Source of the DNA: Parvularcula sp. LCG005
Lineage (GTDB): Bacteria > Pseudomonadota > Alphaproteobacteria > Caulobacterales > Parvularculaceae
Length of the DNA stretch: 64,000 nt
Assembly (NCBI RefSeq): GCF_032930845.1
Contig: NZ_CP136758.1
Location: forward strand, 2,867,001-2,931,000
Reading direction: 5' to 3'
Below, piece after piece: positions 47,300-56,932 of the stretch (positions within the stretch are counted from its first letter, which is position 1; the number at the start of each line of letters is the position of its first letter). A program made the translations under genes and the position numbers. The notes under the pieces were generated by a model. It searched no databases. It was given only the letters and a program-made list of their open reading frames with translations, and was not told the origin of the DNA.

Positions 47300-47758
47300 A
47301 TGCGCAAACAATCACACCGCCTGATGAAAATCTTTGGTCTCGCTGGCGCTGCTGCCGCGTTGGCTGCCTGTGCGAGCAGTGGGCCGAGCGATCGGAACGC
47401 CCCGCTGGCCACGACTGAAAAAAGCGGCACCATGGTCGCCAGCGTGAACCGGTATCTGTGGCGCGCCTCGCTCGACACGATTGATTTCATGCCGATGGCC
47501 AATGCGGACCCGGTCGCCGGCCTGATCCAGACCGAATGGTACGGCAACCCGAACCTGCCCCAGGAGCGGTTCAAGACCAACGTCTATATTCTCGATACCG
47601 CTCTGCGCGCCGATGCGCTGCGCGTCTCTGTCTTCCGTCAGGTGATGACGGAGCAGGGCTGGATCGACGCCCCAACCAACCCGGCCACGGCGGCAGAGAT
47701 TGAAAATGCGATCCTGACCCGCGCGCGGGAGCTGCGCCTGAACAGCCTCGACGGCTGA
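47300..47758 (+). CDS. DUF3576 lipoprotein
   Basis: A 152-residue lipoprotein with lipobox LAACASS. The middle NRYLWRASLDTIDFMPM and the repeat-like ENAILTRARELRL end are typical of DUF3576, a family confined largely to alphaproteobacteria and usually placed just before leuS-lptE-holA. Its role is probably in the outer membrane, but is unproven. Here the usual adjacency to leuS is broken by a terminator and an extra gene. Confidence 0.85.
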   Translation: MRKQSHRLMKIFGLAGAAAALAACASSGPSDRNAPLATTEKSGTMVASVNRYLWRASLDTIDFMPMANADPVAGLIQTEWYGNPNLPQERFKTNVYILDTALRADALRVSVFRQVMTEQGWIDAPTNPATAAEIENAILTRARELRLNSLDG

Positions 47759-47786
47759 GGACGGCATTAGTTCGATGAATGAGAGA

Positions 47787-47808
47787 GCCGCCCACGGGCG
47801 GCTTTTTT
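47787..47808 (+). terminator. Terminator after DUF3576 gene
   Basis: GCCGCC, a CACG loop, GGCGGC and six T residues make a standard intrinsic terminator, 30 bp after the stop. It separates DUF3576 from the downstream genes. Confidence 0.9.
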
Positions 47809-47837
47809 ATGCGTAGTTCAGAAACAGGAACGAGCAC

Positions 47838-48491
47838 ATGCGTGAAGTGATTTTCCTAGTCATGTCGCTTTTCGTCGTCGGTTGCGACGCCCGGACGACG
47901 GGGTGGGACGCCATGATCGATTCCGACCGGCCACTGTCAATCGATTGGGATGCGGCGAAATCTGACTTTTTAAGTCAATCCGACTATAGTGAATACTCGA
48001 GACAAATTAGAGAGTTAGGCGGTTCGGTGACGCCTGGGGAAGCCGATGAGTTACTCAACTTCGCAAATTTGACAGCCGACGAACTACCGGAAATTTTGAA
48101 GGCCGGTGGCGTCTCGGTCAATTTCAGCCAATCCCAGATTGGCATGTTGGAGTATCACTACGGCCACAGCTTGAACACTGAATACGATGAGAGAATGCAG
48201 ATAGCTTACGATCGCCATTCCAAACCGATCTTGAATGCATTGAAAAAGAAGTATGGCGCGCCTGACGCTATCGGCGAATTCGACCAGAGCGCAGAATCCG
48301 GTTTCGTTTCCACAGATGATGCACAACCCTCTTGCTCAGCTTGGCTGGAGGGCAATGTTGCTATCGTCTTCTGTAATCCCCGTCGCATCATGATCGACGG
48401 GATCGAAATGTCACTGTCTTTCATCCGGCTTGATAGAGTACCTTTCAGCGCAACGTTGAAACAGCAAATCTCGGGCACAAACCAACCCTGA
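47838..48491 (+). CDS. Lipoprotein of unknown function, AT-richer than surroundings
   Basis: A 217-residue protein. Lipobox VVGCD suggests a lipidated Cys16 with Asp after it (possible inner-membrane retention). The rest is acidic and polar with helices (SQSDYSEYSRQIRELGG, LNALKKKYGAPDAIGEF) and two late cysteines (PSCSAW, FCNPRR) that could be disulfide-bonded. No family is recognised. Sample lines within it have 42-53 % GC, against about 60 % around, and it contains codons such as TTA and CTA that neighbours avoid. This suggests recent acquisition. It lies between DUF3576 and leuS, which are usually adjacent. Confidence 0.7.
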   Translation: MREVIFLVMSLFVVGCDARTTGWDAMIDSDRPLSIDWDAAKSDFLSQSDYSEYSRQIRELGGSVTPGEADELLNFANLTADELPEILKAGGVSVNFSQSQIGMLEYHYGHSLNTEYDERMQIAYDRHSKPILNALKKKYGAPDAIGEFDQSAESGFVSTDDAQPSCSAWLEGNVAIVFCNPRRIMIDGIEMSLSFIRLDRVPFSATLKQQISGTNQP

Positions 48492-48568
48492 CGCGTTGCT
48501 CTTGCCCCCTGCCGCGCCCTTCGCCATGAAGGCGCTTCACCTATCACGACCAGATTCAGGGCAGACCG

Positions 48569-51382
48569 ATGGCTCGATACAATCCGATGGACGCCGAACA
48601 GCGCTGGCAGAAGCGCTGGGACGAAGAGAAGGCGTTTGAAGCCAAGCTCTCCGGCGACCGGCCGAAATACTACGTCCTCGAGATGTTCCCCTACCCATCG
48701 GGCAAGATCCATATCGGCCATGTGCGCAATTACGCCATGGGTGATGTGATCGCGCGCTATAAACGGGCCAAGGGGTTCGACGTCCTGCACCCCATGGGCT
48801 TTGACGCCTTTGGCATGCCGGCAGAAAATGCAGCAATGCAGACCGGCAGCCACCCGGGCACCTGGACCTACGCCAATATGGACGTGATGAAGGGCCAGCT
48901 GCAGCGCATGGGCCTGGGCCTCGACTGGAGCCGCCAGCTCGCCACCTGCGACCCCGAATATTACGGCCAGCAGCAGGCCATGTTCCTTGAGTTCTGGAAG
49001 CGCGGATTTGTCGAACGCAAGGAAGCGCAAGTGAACTGGGACCCGGTCGACATGACCGTGCTCGCCAACGAACAGGTCATCGACGGCAAGGGCTGGCGCT
49101 CGGGCGCGCCCGTTGAACGCCGCACCCTGTCCCAATGGTTCTTCAAGATCACGGACCGGGCCGACGACCTGCTCGCCGCGCTCGATGACGGTCGCCTCGA
49201 TGGCTGGCCCGAGCACGTCAAACAGATGCAGCGCAACTGGATCGGCAAGTCCAATGGTCTGAAAATGACCTTCCCGCTGAACGGTGATGCGCCGATGGAC
49301 GGGCTGGAAATCTACACCACCCGCCCCGACACCCTGTACGGCGCGAGCTTCCTCGGGGTCTCCCCCGATCATCCGCTGGCGAAGCATTATGCGAAGGATG
49401 ACGAGGCCCTCGCCACATTCATTGCTGAATGTCAGGCCGCGGGCACATCCGAAGAAGCAATCGAGAAGGCAGAAAAGCGCGGCTATCGCCTGCCGCTGAC
49501 GGCGAAACACCCCTTCGACGATCGGGAGCTGCCGGTCTATGTCGCGAACTTTATCCTGATCCAGTACGGCACGGGCGCGATCTTTGCCTGCCCGGCCCAC
49601 GACCAGCGGGATTTTGAATTCGCCCAGAAATACGACCTGCCCATCATTCCCGTCATCGACCCGGCGGACGGATCGGGCACGGACGGATGGGAAGAGGCCT
49701 ATATCGGCCCCGGCAAGATGGTCAATTCAGGCTTCCTCGACGGTCAGCCCACGGATGAGGCCCTGCCCGCCGCGATCGCCAGGATCGAGAAAATGGGCTG
49801 GGGCCAGGGGACGACGCAGTACCGCCTGCGCGACTGGGGCATATCACGCCAGCGGTATTGGGGCTGTCCCATCCCGGTTATCCATTGCGAGGCCTGCGGA
49901 GTGGTGCCGGTGCCGAAAGACCAGCTGCCCGTCAAACTGCCCGACGTGCCGGCCGAAGCGTTCAAGACGCCTGGCAACCCGATGGACCGGGATATCTGCG
50001 CCGACTGGCGCAATGTACCGTGCCCGGAATGCGGCAAGGCCGCGCGGCGTGAAACCGACACGTTCGACACCTTCGTTGACAGCTCATGGTACTATGCCCG
50101 CTTTGCCTCCGGCGCGCTGGACCAGCCTTACGATGCGACGGAAGCCAGCGGTTGGCTGCCCGTGGACCAGTATATTGGCGGGATCGAGCATGCCATCCTG
50201 CACCTTCTCTATGCCCGCTATTTTGCGCGCATGATGAAGGATTGCGGCTATCTGGATACGGATGAACCGTTCCAGAACCTGTTCACGCAGGGGATGGTGA
50301 CCCATGCAACATTCAAGGATGCACTTGGGCGATGGTGCAGCCCTGAAGACGTTTTCAAGACCGTTCCTACTAAGTTTGAGACCGAGGCGCACCTGAGCGT
50401 ACAGGATTTTGGTGGCCAAGCGGGCGCCGAAGCAGCGTGGGTTGCTGCGGCGCAACGATCTGTCCGAGGCAACTATAGCGAATTGAAGCTACAAGGCGGC
50501 ACCGGCCTTGATTTGAGTGACTGCGAATTTCTCCCGAGCAACCCCGTCATTAAATCGCCACCGGAAAAATGGCTTTGGACTGTTAGCTATCCGTGGGGAC
50601 AAGGCCGTGACAAGGCTGGCGTTTTGACTCCTGTGGTTGAACTTCCCATCGAAAAAATGTCCAAGTCCAAGAAGAACGTGGTGGACCCCATGCATATGGC
50701 GGACACCTATGGCGCGGATGCGGCCAAGTTCTTTGTGCTTAGCGATTCCCCGCCCGAGCGGGACGTGGAATGGACGGAATCCGGGGTGGAAGGCGCATGG
50801 CGTTTTGCCAACCGGGTCTATGACCTCGTCACCCCCCACAAAGGCATTCTGTCCGGCGCACCGGCGCCTGCCCCCGCCGACCTGACCGATGCCCATGCGG
50901 CAACCCGCAAGGCGGTGCACAGCGCCATTCTGGGCATCACGGATGATATTGAGCATTTCCGCTTCAACAAGGCGATTGCCCGCCTTTATGAACTGCTCAA
51001 CGCGCTGAAAGTCCTGAAAGCTGATAGCGACGCGGACCGGTTCGTCACGGCCGAGGGGCTGAGCGCCCTGACCCGCCTTGTGGCGCCGTTCATGCCGCAT
51101 CTGGCCGAAGAGTGCTGGGCTGAACTGGGCGGAGATGGCCTCGTCGCGCTCGCCCCGTGGCCGGAGGGGGACAAAAGCCTTCTCGTCTCCGACACCCTGA
51201 CCCTGATGGTGCAGGTCAACGGCAAGAAGCGCGGTGAACTGGTCGTGCCCGCCGATGCGGACAAGGACGCCGTGGAGAAATTGACCCTCGCCGACCCTGC
51301 TCTTGCCCGCTTTACGGAGGGCAAACAAATCCGCAAAGTGATCGTGGTGCCGGGACGCATCGTCAATATCGTGGTGGGATAA
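48569..51382 (+). CDS. leuS: Leucyl-tRNA synthetase with extra insertion before KMSKS
   Basis: Charges tRNA-Leu with leucine. HIGH motif at residues 48-51 (HIGH in [12 protein letters not shown]), an editing domain (about 230-420, with CPAHDQRD) and KMSKS at 696-700. The product is 937 residues, where about 860 is usual. The excess lies between TQGMV (573) and KMSKS: 124 residues here against about 55 in E. coli. This region, in the leucine-specific domain, reads from WCSPEDVF to VVELPIEK and uses less GC-biased codons (CTA, TTG, CGA, ACT). The rest looks normal and conserved, so the enzyme is probably active. Confidence 0.93.
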   Translation: MARYNPMDAEQRWQKRWDEEKAFEAKLSGDRPKYYVLEMFPYPSGKIHIGHVRNYAMGDVIARYKRAKGFDVLHPMGFDAFGMPAENAAMQTGSHPGTWTYANMDVMKGQLQRMGLGLDWSRQLATCDPEYYGQQQAMFLEFWKRGFVERKEAQVNWDPVDMTVLANEQVIDGKGWRSGAPVERRTLSQWFFKITDRADDLLAALDDGRLDGWPEHVKQMQRNWIGKSNGLKMTFPLNGDAPMDGLEIYTTRPDTLYGASFLGVSPDHPLAKHYAKDDEALATFIAECQAAGTSEEAIEKAEKRGYRLPLTAKHPFDDRELPVYVANFILIQYGTGAIFACPAHDQRDFEFAQKYDLPIIPVIDPADGSGTDGWEEAYIGPGKMVNSGFLDGQPTDEALPAAIARIEKMGWGQGTTQYRLRDWGISRQRYWGCPIPVIHCEACGVVPVPKDQLPVKLPDVPAEAFKTPGNPMDRDICADWRNVPCPECGKAARRETDTFDTFVDSSWYYARFASGALDQPYDATEASGWLPVDQYIGGIEHAILHLLYARYFARMMKDCGYLDTDEPFQNLFTQGMVTHATFKDALGRWCSPEDVFKTVPTKFETEAHLSVQDFGGQAGAEAAWVAAAQRSVRGNYSELKLQGGTGLDLSDCEFLPSNPVIKSPPEKWLWTVSYPWGQGRDKAGVLTPVVELPIEKMSKSKKNVVDPMHMADTYGADAAKFFVLSDSPPERDVEWTESGVEGAWRFANRVYDLVTPHKGILSGAPAPAPADLTDAHAATRKAVHSAILGITDDIEHFRFNKAIARLYELLNALKVLKADSDADRFVTAEGLSALTRLVAPFMPHLAEECWAELGGDGLVALAPWPEGDKSLLVSDTLTLMVQVNGKKRGELVVPADADKDAVEKLTLADPALARFTEGKQIRKVIVVPGRIVNIVVG

Positions 51383-51994
51383 ATGATCCGTTCGCTAGCT
51401 GCGCTCGCCCTGTCGGCCACCCTCGCCGGGTGCGGATTTACACCGCTTTATTCGGTCGAGGGCGATACGAGCGTGGCCGCTGCCATGCGCGACGTCTATC
51501 TGGTCGAACTGAACGGTCCCGCTGCCCCGAGCCAGCATCTGGCCGAGGCGCTGCGCAATGCTCTCCCCGGTGATGCCCAGGCCAATGGCCGGTATCAATT
51601 GGCCATTGATCTTCGTGATCAGCGCAGGTCCGTTGTCGTGACCGTTTCCGCGGCCACCCGGCGCTATGACTACACGCTTCTCGCGACCTATAATTTGATT
51701 GACGGCGAGACCGGGGCCAAACGTCGCCAGTCGCTGAGCACCACGGTCAGTTATGGTGTGGTGGAGAGCCAATATGCTTCCCTCGTGGGTCGTGAAGATG
51801 CCGAACGCCGCGCGGCTATTGAGCTCGCCCGCAAGATCGAGTTCGACATAGCCCTTTATCTGAAGGACCGGGCACCGGTCACAGGCTCCGTCCAGCTGCC
51901 CGACGTGATGGGCGAAGAGCTGGTCGGTGAAGATCTGCGGAATGAGGGCGAAGTGGTGGATGACGTCGAAACGATTCCGCCGACCACTCCATGA
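51383..51994 (+). CDS. lptE: LPS-assembly lipoprotein LptE
   Basis: Outer-membrane lipoprotein that plugs LptD and completes lipopolysaccharide export. Its 203 residues begin MIRSLAALALSATLAGCGF, with lipidated Cys17 and the GCGFTPLY sequence characteristic of LptE. The rest is a mixed alpha/beta protein (LAEALRNALPGD, YQLAIDLRDQRRSV). It starts at once after the leuS stop (TAAATG) and overlaps the holA start as ATGA. leuS-lptE-holA is a conserved order. Confidence 0.9.
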   Translation: MIRSLAALALSATLAGCGFTPLYSVEGDTSVAAAMRDVYLVELNGPAAPSQHLAEALRNALPGDAQANGRYQLAIDLRDQRRSVVVTVSAATRRYDYTLLATYNLIDGETGAKRRQSLSTTVSYGVVESQYASLVGREDAERRAAIELARKIEFDIALYLKDRAPVTGSVQLPDVMGEELVGEDLRNEGEVVDDVETIPPTTP

Positions 51995-53052
51995 CCGCGC
52001 TCAAACCCCGTGACGTGCCCGCTTTTTTGAAGAAGCGGGATGCGTCCAAGCCTGTCGTGCTTATCTATGGTCCAGATGATGGCCTTGTCCGCGAGCGCGC
52101 AAAAATCCTCGGCAAGCAGATCGTTGAGGATCTCAACGATCCATTTAACGCGATTGAACTGGGCGATTCAGACCTGTCGGAAATCGGGCGTCTGACCGAT
52201 GAAGCGGCGGCGCTGTCCTTTATGGGTGGTGAGCGCCTGATCCGTATCCGGCAGTCGAGCGATGCCGCAGGCAAGGCCGTGGCTTTTTTTCTCAAGGCGC
52301 TGGATGAGGGCCGCGTGCAGTCCAATGCGCTGGTCGTGATCGAGGGCGGTGACCTGAAAAAGACCAATGCGCTGCGCAAGGCGTGCGAGGCATCATCTCT
52401 CGCCATTGCCCTGCCCTGTTATGCGGAGGACACGCGCGATGTCATGGCATCGGTGCGCGACCTGCTGGCCGCAGAAGACATCGCGCTGGATGATGACGCC
52501 GCCATGGCGCTGGCCTCCCATCTGGGTGAGGATCGCGGCATCACGAGGGCAGAAGTTGAGAAACTCATCTTGTTTGTTGGCCCCAAGTCGATCAGGGACG
52601 GTGCGCCGGCACGACTGTCGCTCGAAGACGTGCGCGCATGCCTGACTGACAGCGCGGCAGATGCCACCTTTGACGTAATTGACCGCACATTGGACGGCGA
52701 TACTCGCGGGCTGTCCGAGGCGATGTTCCGCGCTGGCGGTGCCGGTGTGTCATCGATCGCTATCCTGCGTATTGCCCAAGGGCGCTTCCTGCGCCTGCTC
52801 ACCGCGCAGCAGATGGTCCGTCACGGGGACGCTCCGGCCGCGGCCATCAAGAAGCTGCGGCCACCCGTATTCTATGGTCAGCAGAAGGAATTTCTCGACC
52901 ATCTGAACCGTTGGCCCCTGCGGCACCTTGAGGGGGCCGTCGCCGCCCTGTTCGAGGCCGACCTGAAGGCCAAGTCGACCGGTCTGCCCCAGCAGGAAAT
53001 TATCGAACGCACGCTGATTAGCCTGTGCGCGAATGCTGCGCGACGGCGCTAG
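51991..53052 (+). CDS. holA: DNA polymerase III subunit delta
   Basis: Subunit of the clamp loader that opens the beta clamp, 353 residues. Typical features are KPVVLIYGPDDGLVRERAKILGKQI in the N-terminal domain, SSLAIALPCYAEDTRDVM, and the C-terminal FLKALDEG- and RFLRLLTAQQMVRHG-type helices. It overlaps lptE by 4 bp. It is followed directly by a strong bidirectional terminator. Confidence 0.93.
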   Translation: MTALKPRDVPAFLKKRDASKPVVLIYGPDDGLVRERAKILGKQIVEDLNDPFNAIELGDSDLSEIGRLTDEAAALSFMGGERLIRIRQSSDAAGKAVAFFLKALDEGRVQSNALVVIEGGDLKKTNALRKACEASSLAIALPCYAEDTRDVMASVRDLLAAEDIALDDDAAMALASHLGEDRGITRAEVEKLILFVGPKSIRDGAPARLSLEDVRACLTDSAADATFDVIDRTLDGDTRGLSEAMFRAGGAGVSSIAILRIAQGRFLRLLTAQQMVRHGDAPAAAIKKLRPPVFYGQQKEFLDHLNRWPLRHLEGAVAALFEADLKAKSTGLPQQEIIERTLISLCANAARRR

Positions 53053-53060
53053 GCCAAAAA

Positions 53061-53082
53061 AAAGGGCGGCCGAAGCCGCCCT
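53061..53082. terminator. Bidirectional terminator of holA and M16 protease
   Basis: AGGGCGGC, CGAA, GCCGCCCT form an 8-bp stem. On the minus strand it is followed by a run of eight T residues, so it is strongest for the protease gene ending at 53104. Confidence 0.9.
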
Positions 53083-53103
53083 GTTCCAGATCCCTGAAGG
53101 ATC

Positions 53104-55863
53104 CTATTCGAGTTCACTGGCCTTCATGACCGTGATCGGACCCAAGTCGAGCTCTTTCAGCCCGTCTTCGATGGCCTCGCGGTCGCCGACGATCAGCCAG
53201 ACGAGACTGTCTGGGTGCACCACCTCATCAGCCGCAGCCTTGATCGTATCAAGATCAAGGGACTGATAGGTCTCGGTCAGCGACGCCGGGTAATCCCATG
53301 CGCGGCCATAGCGGGCGCTGGAGGTCAGGCTGCCCAGCACACTGCTGGCGGTCTCATAGGCCCCTGGCAGTGAGCGGACATTGTTCATGACTGCGCGCTG
53401 CAGCTCATCTTCCGTTGCCGGACGAGTCGTACGATACTCGTTCAGCTCCTTGACCAGCTCCTGCACGGACTCCTTGGTCTTGTCGGTCTGGACCGGCGCG
53501 TAGACCATGAATGGCCGCTGGCCCCGGGCACCCTGAAGGAAGGTATAGGCGCCATAGGCCCAACCCTTGTCCTCACGCAGGTTCATGTTGACCCGGGCGG
53601 AGAACTGACCGCCCAGAATGTCGTTCATGACCGAGATCGCTTCGGCATCATCAGACCCGCTCGGCGGTGCAATGTGACCGGCAAGGATCAGCGTCTGCGG
53701 CGCGCCGGGCTTGTCGACGAGGATGACCTTGCCTTTTTCCGGCAGGGTCACTTCGCCTACGTCCTTTTTCGGCAACGCGCTCGAAGGAGCCTTCCAGTTG
53801 CCAAAGGCGCGGTCGAGTTCGGATTTGATCTCTGACAGCGACGTGTCACCAACAACGAAGACCGTGGCATTGTCCGGCCGCAGCCAAGTGTTCTGGAACT
53901 TCACCAGATCGCCGCGATTGAGGTCAGTGATCGACTGTGTCGTGCCGGAGCCCGTGAACGGCACGCCATAGGCGTGACCTTCAGGGTAGATCTCACCGGG
54001 CAGGACCCGCAGTGCGATCTGGACCGGGTTGGCCTTCTCCTGCTCGATACCGGCCAACCAACGTGAACGGAGTTTTTCAACTTCGTCCGACTTGAAGGCC
54101 GGGTTCATGACGACATCCGCCATGATGTCGAGTGAGGAGCGCAGGTTCTCTTTCAGCGCCGACAAGGTGACGGTCGTCGTGTCGAGGCTGGAACCGGTGC
54201 CGAGATTGGCGCCCAAATTTTCAAGCTCTTCAGCAATGTCGGAGGCGGTGCGTTTCTTCGTGCCCTCATCAAGCATGGAGCCCGCAAAGGAAGCCACGCC
54301 GAGCTTGCCACCATCGACGCCATCCGCTGCATAACCCGCATCGAATTGGATCGCGACGTTGACGACCGGCACCGCATCACGCTTCGCGAAAACCAGCTTC
54401 ATGCCGTTTTTCAGCGTGGTTTCCTGCACCTCTGGGAAGACGAGGTCAGGGGTCGAGTCGACGGCCGGGATACCGGTAGACCGGTCGACGGTGGACTCGG
54501 AAACCGAATATTCCGGATACGGCAGGACGTTGAGCTGGTAGTAGCCGGCCTTCATGACGTCACGCGCCACCGCCATCACTTCTTCTGGCGTGGCGTTCTC
54601 AATCCACGACAGCTGTTTGGCATAGAAGGCCGCATCATCAGCATAGAGCTCACCCTGCGCCAGGGTCACGGCCTTGCCGCCAAAGCCGCCAACTTTCTCA
54701 AGACCACGGATGATCCCGGCCTTGTAGTCGGTCTTTGCCCGCTCGAGCTCTTCCTTGGTAATGCCCTTGGCGAGGAACTCTGCGATGACCTTGTTCATCT
54801 CGGATTCGACCATGTCGAGATCCGCATCGGCCTTGGGGTCGACGGTGACAGAGTAGAAGCTCATCAGCTCCTGCCACTGGTTGTTGGCAGATGCAGAGGT
54901 CGCGACCTGAAGGTCGTCGATAAAGTGTTTGTAGAGACGGGAGGTCTTGCCGCCGCCCAGCACCTTGGCCGCGAGGTCCAGCAGGGTCGCTTCTTTGGTG
55001 GCGCGACCCGGGGCGACCCAGTTCCGGTCCATGCGCGGCTGCGGCACCTGATCATACATGATCTCGTATTTGTTGGTGTCGAGCTTTGGCGCGTTGGATT
55101 TAGCGCGCGAGAGTGGCGGGCCAGCCGGGATGTCGCCGAAATATTTCTCGACCAGCGGCTTGGCTGTGGCCGCATCGATATCGCCAGCGATGACGAGGAC
55201 CGCATTGGCAGCGCCGTAATATTCCTTGAACCAGCTCTTCACATCCTCGAGCGATGCCGCATCAAGATCCTCCATCGAGCCGATGGTGGAGTGGCTGTAG
55301 GGATGACCTTCGGGCAGCAGGCCGTCGAGGACGGCATATTCCATGCGGCCATAGGGCTGGTTGTCGCCCTGGCGCTTTTCGTTCTGAACAACGCCGCGCT
55401 GTTCATCGAGCTTGTCCTGCGTCACGGCTCCGAGCAGGTGACCCATCCGGTCCGATTCCATCCACAGGACGCGTTCCAGCGCCGGGGTCGGCACGGTCTG
55501 GAAATAGTTGGTACGGTCGAACCAGGTCGTCCCGTTGAGGTCGGTTGCGCCGACATCTTCGAGCGGACCGAACCATTCATCGTCATAATTCTCCGAGCCG
55601 TTGAACATCAGATGTTCAAAGAGGTGCGCGAAGCCTGTCTTTCCTTCAGGCTCATCCTTGGACCCCACGTGGTACCAGATGGAAACGGCAACGAGCGGTG
55701 CCTTGCGGTCTTCATGCACAACGACGCGAAGGCCATTGTCGAGTGTGAATTTCTCAAATGGAATAGACACTTCGCTCGACTGCGCCATCGCGACAGGCGC
55801 GGTTGCGAGGGCAACGGGCGCGGTCGCGAGCATGGCGGCGGCCAGAAGGCGCTTCATTTTCAT
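53104..55863 (-). CDS. Exported M16 zinc metalloprotease (pitrilysin family)
   Basis: A 919-residue protease with two tandem M16 halves. Signal peptide MKMKRLLAAAMLATAPVALA and TAPVAMA. The N-terminal half carries the zinc motif HLFEH (His80, Glu83, His84) and a distal Glu in VVQNEKRQG. The C-terminal half (from about 480, ETTLKNGMKLVFAKRDAVP) lacks HxxEH and forms the inactive lid half. Such periplasmic enzymes degrade peptides. It ends near a strong terminator shared with holA. Confidence 0.93.
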   Translation of the reverse strand: MKMKRLLAAAMLATAPVALATAPVAMAQSSEVSIPFEKFTLDNGLRVVVHEDRKAPLVAVSIWYHVGSKDEPEGKTGFAHLFEHLMFNGSENYDDEWFGPLEDVGATDLNGTTWFDRTNYFQTVPTPALERVLWMESDRMGHLLGAVTQDKLDEQRGVVQNEKRQGDNQPYGRMEYAVLDGLLPEGHPYSHSTIGSMEDLDAASLEDVKSWFKEYYGAANAVLVIAGDIDAATAKPLVEKYFGDIPAGPPLSRAKSNAPKLDTNKYEIMYDQVPQPRMDRNWVAPGRATKEATLLDLAAKVLGGGKTSRLYKHFIDDLQVATSASANNQWQELMSFYSVTVDPKADADLDMVESEMNKVIAEFLAKGITKEELERAKTDYKAGIIRGLEKVGGFGGKAVTLAQGELYADDAAFYAKQLSWIENATPEEVMAVARDVMKAGYYQLNVLPYPEYSVSESTVDRSTGIPAVDSTPDLVFPEVQETTLKNGMKLVFAKRDAVPVVNVAIQFDAGYAADGVDGGKLGVASFAGSMLDEGTKKRTASDIAEELENLGANLGTGSSLDTTTVTLSALKENLRSSLDIMADVVMNPAFKSDEVEKLRSRWLAGIEQEKANPVQIALRVLPGEIYPEGHAYGVPFTGSGTTQSITDLNRGDLVKFQNTWLRPDNATVFVVGDTSLSEIKSELDRAFGNWKAPSSALPKKDVGEVTLPEKGKVILVDKPGAPQTLILAGHIAPPSGSDDAEAISVMNDILGGQFSARVNMNLREDKGWAYGAYTFLQGARGQRPFMVYAPVQTDKTKESVQELVKELNEYRTTRPATEDELQRAVMNNVRSLPGAYETASSVLGSLTSSARYGRAWDYPASLTETYQSLDLDTIKAAADEVVHPDSLVWLIVGDREAIEDGLKELDLGPITVMKASELE

Positions 55864-56100
55864 CGGTCAATATCTCCAGCGGCTGAATAGTTGCGGCGGA
55901 GACTGGTCCCGGCTTTATCGATAGTCAATACTGACGCGACGCCGCACGACGCGTTTGAACAGATGTTCACCTTGGCGTTGACGGGGGTGAAGAAGGCAAA
56001 CTAGCCTGGGTTTTGGCGGATCGCTCAGCGTTTCGTCGCCAGTATGGGGGGTAACCCTAGTTCAGTCCCACTCTCCCCCGGGACCGATCCCATATTGGAG

Positions 56101-56136
56101 AAAGAGCCTGGCGCCGGTCTGGGCGTCAGGCTCTTT
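56101..56136. terminator. Terminator in 300-bp non-coding region
   Basis: AAAGAGCCTGGCGCC and GGCGTCAGGCTCTTT form a 15-bp stem with one G-T pair, around GGTCTG, flanked by A-rich and T-rich ends. It is placed to serve the gene at 56163-56456 on the minus strand. The rest of 55864-56162 shows no gene. Confidence 0.75.
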
Positions 56137-56162
56137 CGAAAGATCGAGGATCTACGATTGGC

Positions 56163-56456
56163 CTAGCGGCCGACCCCGACGCGGCCAAATACGAAGGCCA
56201 CTATTTCCACCACGAGACGCGCAATGGCTGTGACGAGAATACCAAGCACCGTGCTGTCATTGACGAATGTGCGATACAGTACGGTCGCCTTCTCATCGAG
56301 AAAGCCCGGTGTACGAACCGTGTCGACGAACCACGCCGCACCATCCTGCAGCCATAGAATGCCCTTCGGCCAGAACATGAATGACAGGATGAAAATGCCA
56401 AGCGCTACAATCGCCGTCGCCAGCAGCTTGCCGCTCGCGCGGAAAAGAATACCCAT
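56163..56456 (-). CDS. Small membrane protein of unknown function
   Basis: A 97-residue protein with two hydrophobic helices: GKLLATAIVALGIFILSFMFW near the N-terminus and VLGILVTAIARLVVEIVAFVFG at the C-terminus, linked by an acidic loop. ATG at 56456, terminator after the stop. It resembles small conserved alphaproteobacterial membrane proteins of unknown function. No partner gene is adjacent. Confidence 0.6.
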   Translation of the reverse strand: MGILFRASGKLLATAIVALGIFILSFMFWPKGILWLQDGAAWFVDTVRTPGFLDEKATVLYRTFVNDSTVLGILVTAIARLVVEIVAFVFGRVGVGR

Positions 56457-56596
56457 GGGATGCCCTCAAAATGTTGCCCACACGAACGCTAAACAGCCTG
56501 TAAGGTTTGGTCAATGAATGGTTAATGACGCTTGCGTGACACCTCGACAGCGGTGATGGAGCGGCGCATGGCGTCTTGAGCTTTCAAGGAATGATC

Positions 56597-56932
56597 ATGG
56601 CCGACCTCCCGCCCTGTCCCAACTGCGCCTCCCCCTATACCTATGAGGACGGGGCGATGTTCGTCTGTCCGGAATGCGCGCAGGAGTGGTCAGCGGCCGA
56701 ACCATCGGCAACGGACGAGCCCGTCTACAAGGACGCGAATGGCAATCTTCTGACCGATGGTGACACCGTCGTCGTGATCAAGGATTTGAAGATCAAAGGG
56801 ACGTCGCAGGTGGTGAAGGTCGGGACGCGGGTGAAGAATATCCGCCTCGTGCAGGGCGACCACGACATCGACTGCAAGATCGAGGGTGTCGGCGCCATGA
56901 AGCTGAAATCCATGTTTGTGAAGAAGGCCTAG
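56597..56932 (+). CDS. yjdM: PhnA/YjdM zinc-ribbon protein
   Basis: A 111-residue protein with an N-terminal zinc ribbon, [23 protein letters not shown] beta-rich core ([42 protein letters not shown]) is near-identical in pattern to E. coli YjdM, formerly PhnA. Despite the older name, no phosphonate enzyme function is proven. AAGGA lies before the ATG at 56597; the frame upstream (56576) is spurious. Its stop overlaps the convergent EEP gene as CTAG (56929-56932). Confidence 0.93.
   Translation: MADLPPCPNCASPYTYEDGAMFVCPECAQEWSAAEPSATDEPVYKDANGNLLTDGDTVVVIKDLKIKGTSQVVKVGTRVKNIRLVQGDHDIDCKIEGVGAMKLKSMFVKKA

Noticed and set aside
48206-49600. 464-residue open frame opposite leuS and the upstream lipoprotein
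   Set aside because: It spans two genes on the other strand, including the HIGH region of leuS, and has no domain pattern of its own.
50330-50656. Intein or group I intron in leuS
   Set aside because: The frame is intact and far too short for an intein, and no splicing motifs (N-terminal Cys, C-terminal His-Asn) border it.
54346-55890. 514-residue open frame opposite the M16 protease
   Set aside because: It lies wholly antisense to a well-supported gene with signal peptide and HLFEH motif. The translated sequence is His/Arg/Gly-rich, as expected for the complement of GC-rich codons.
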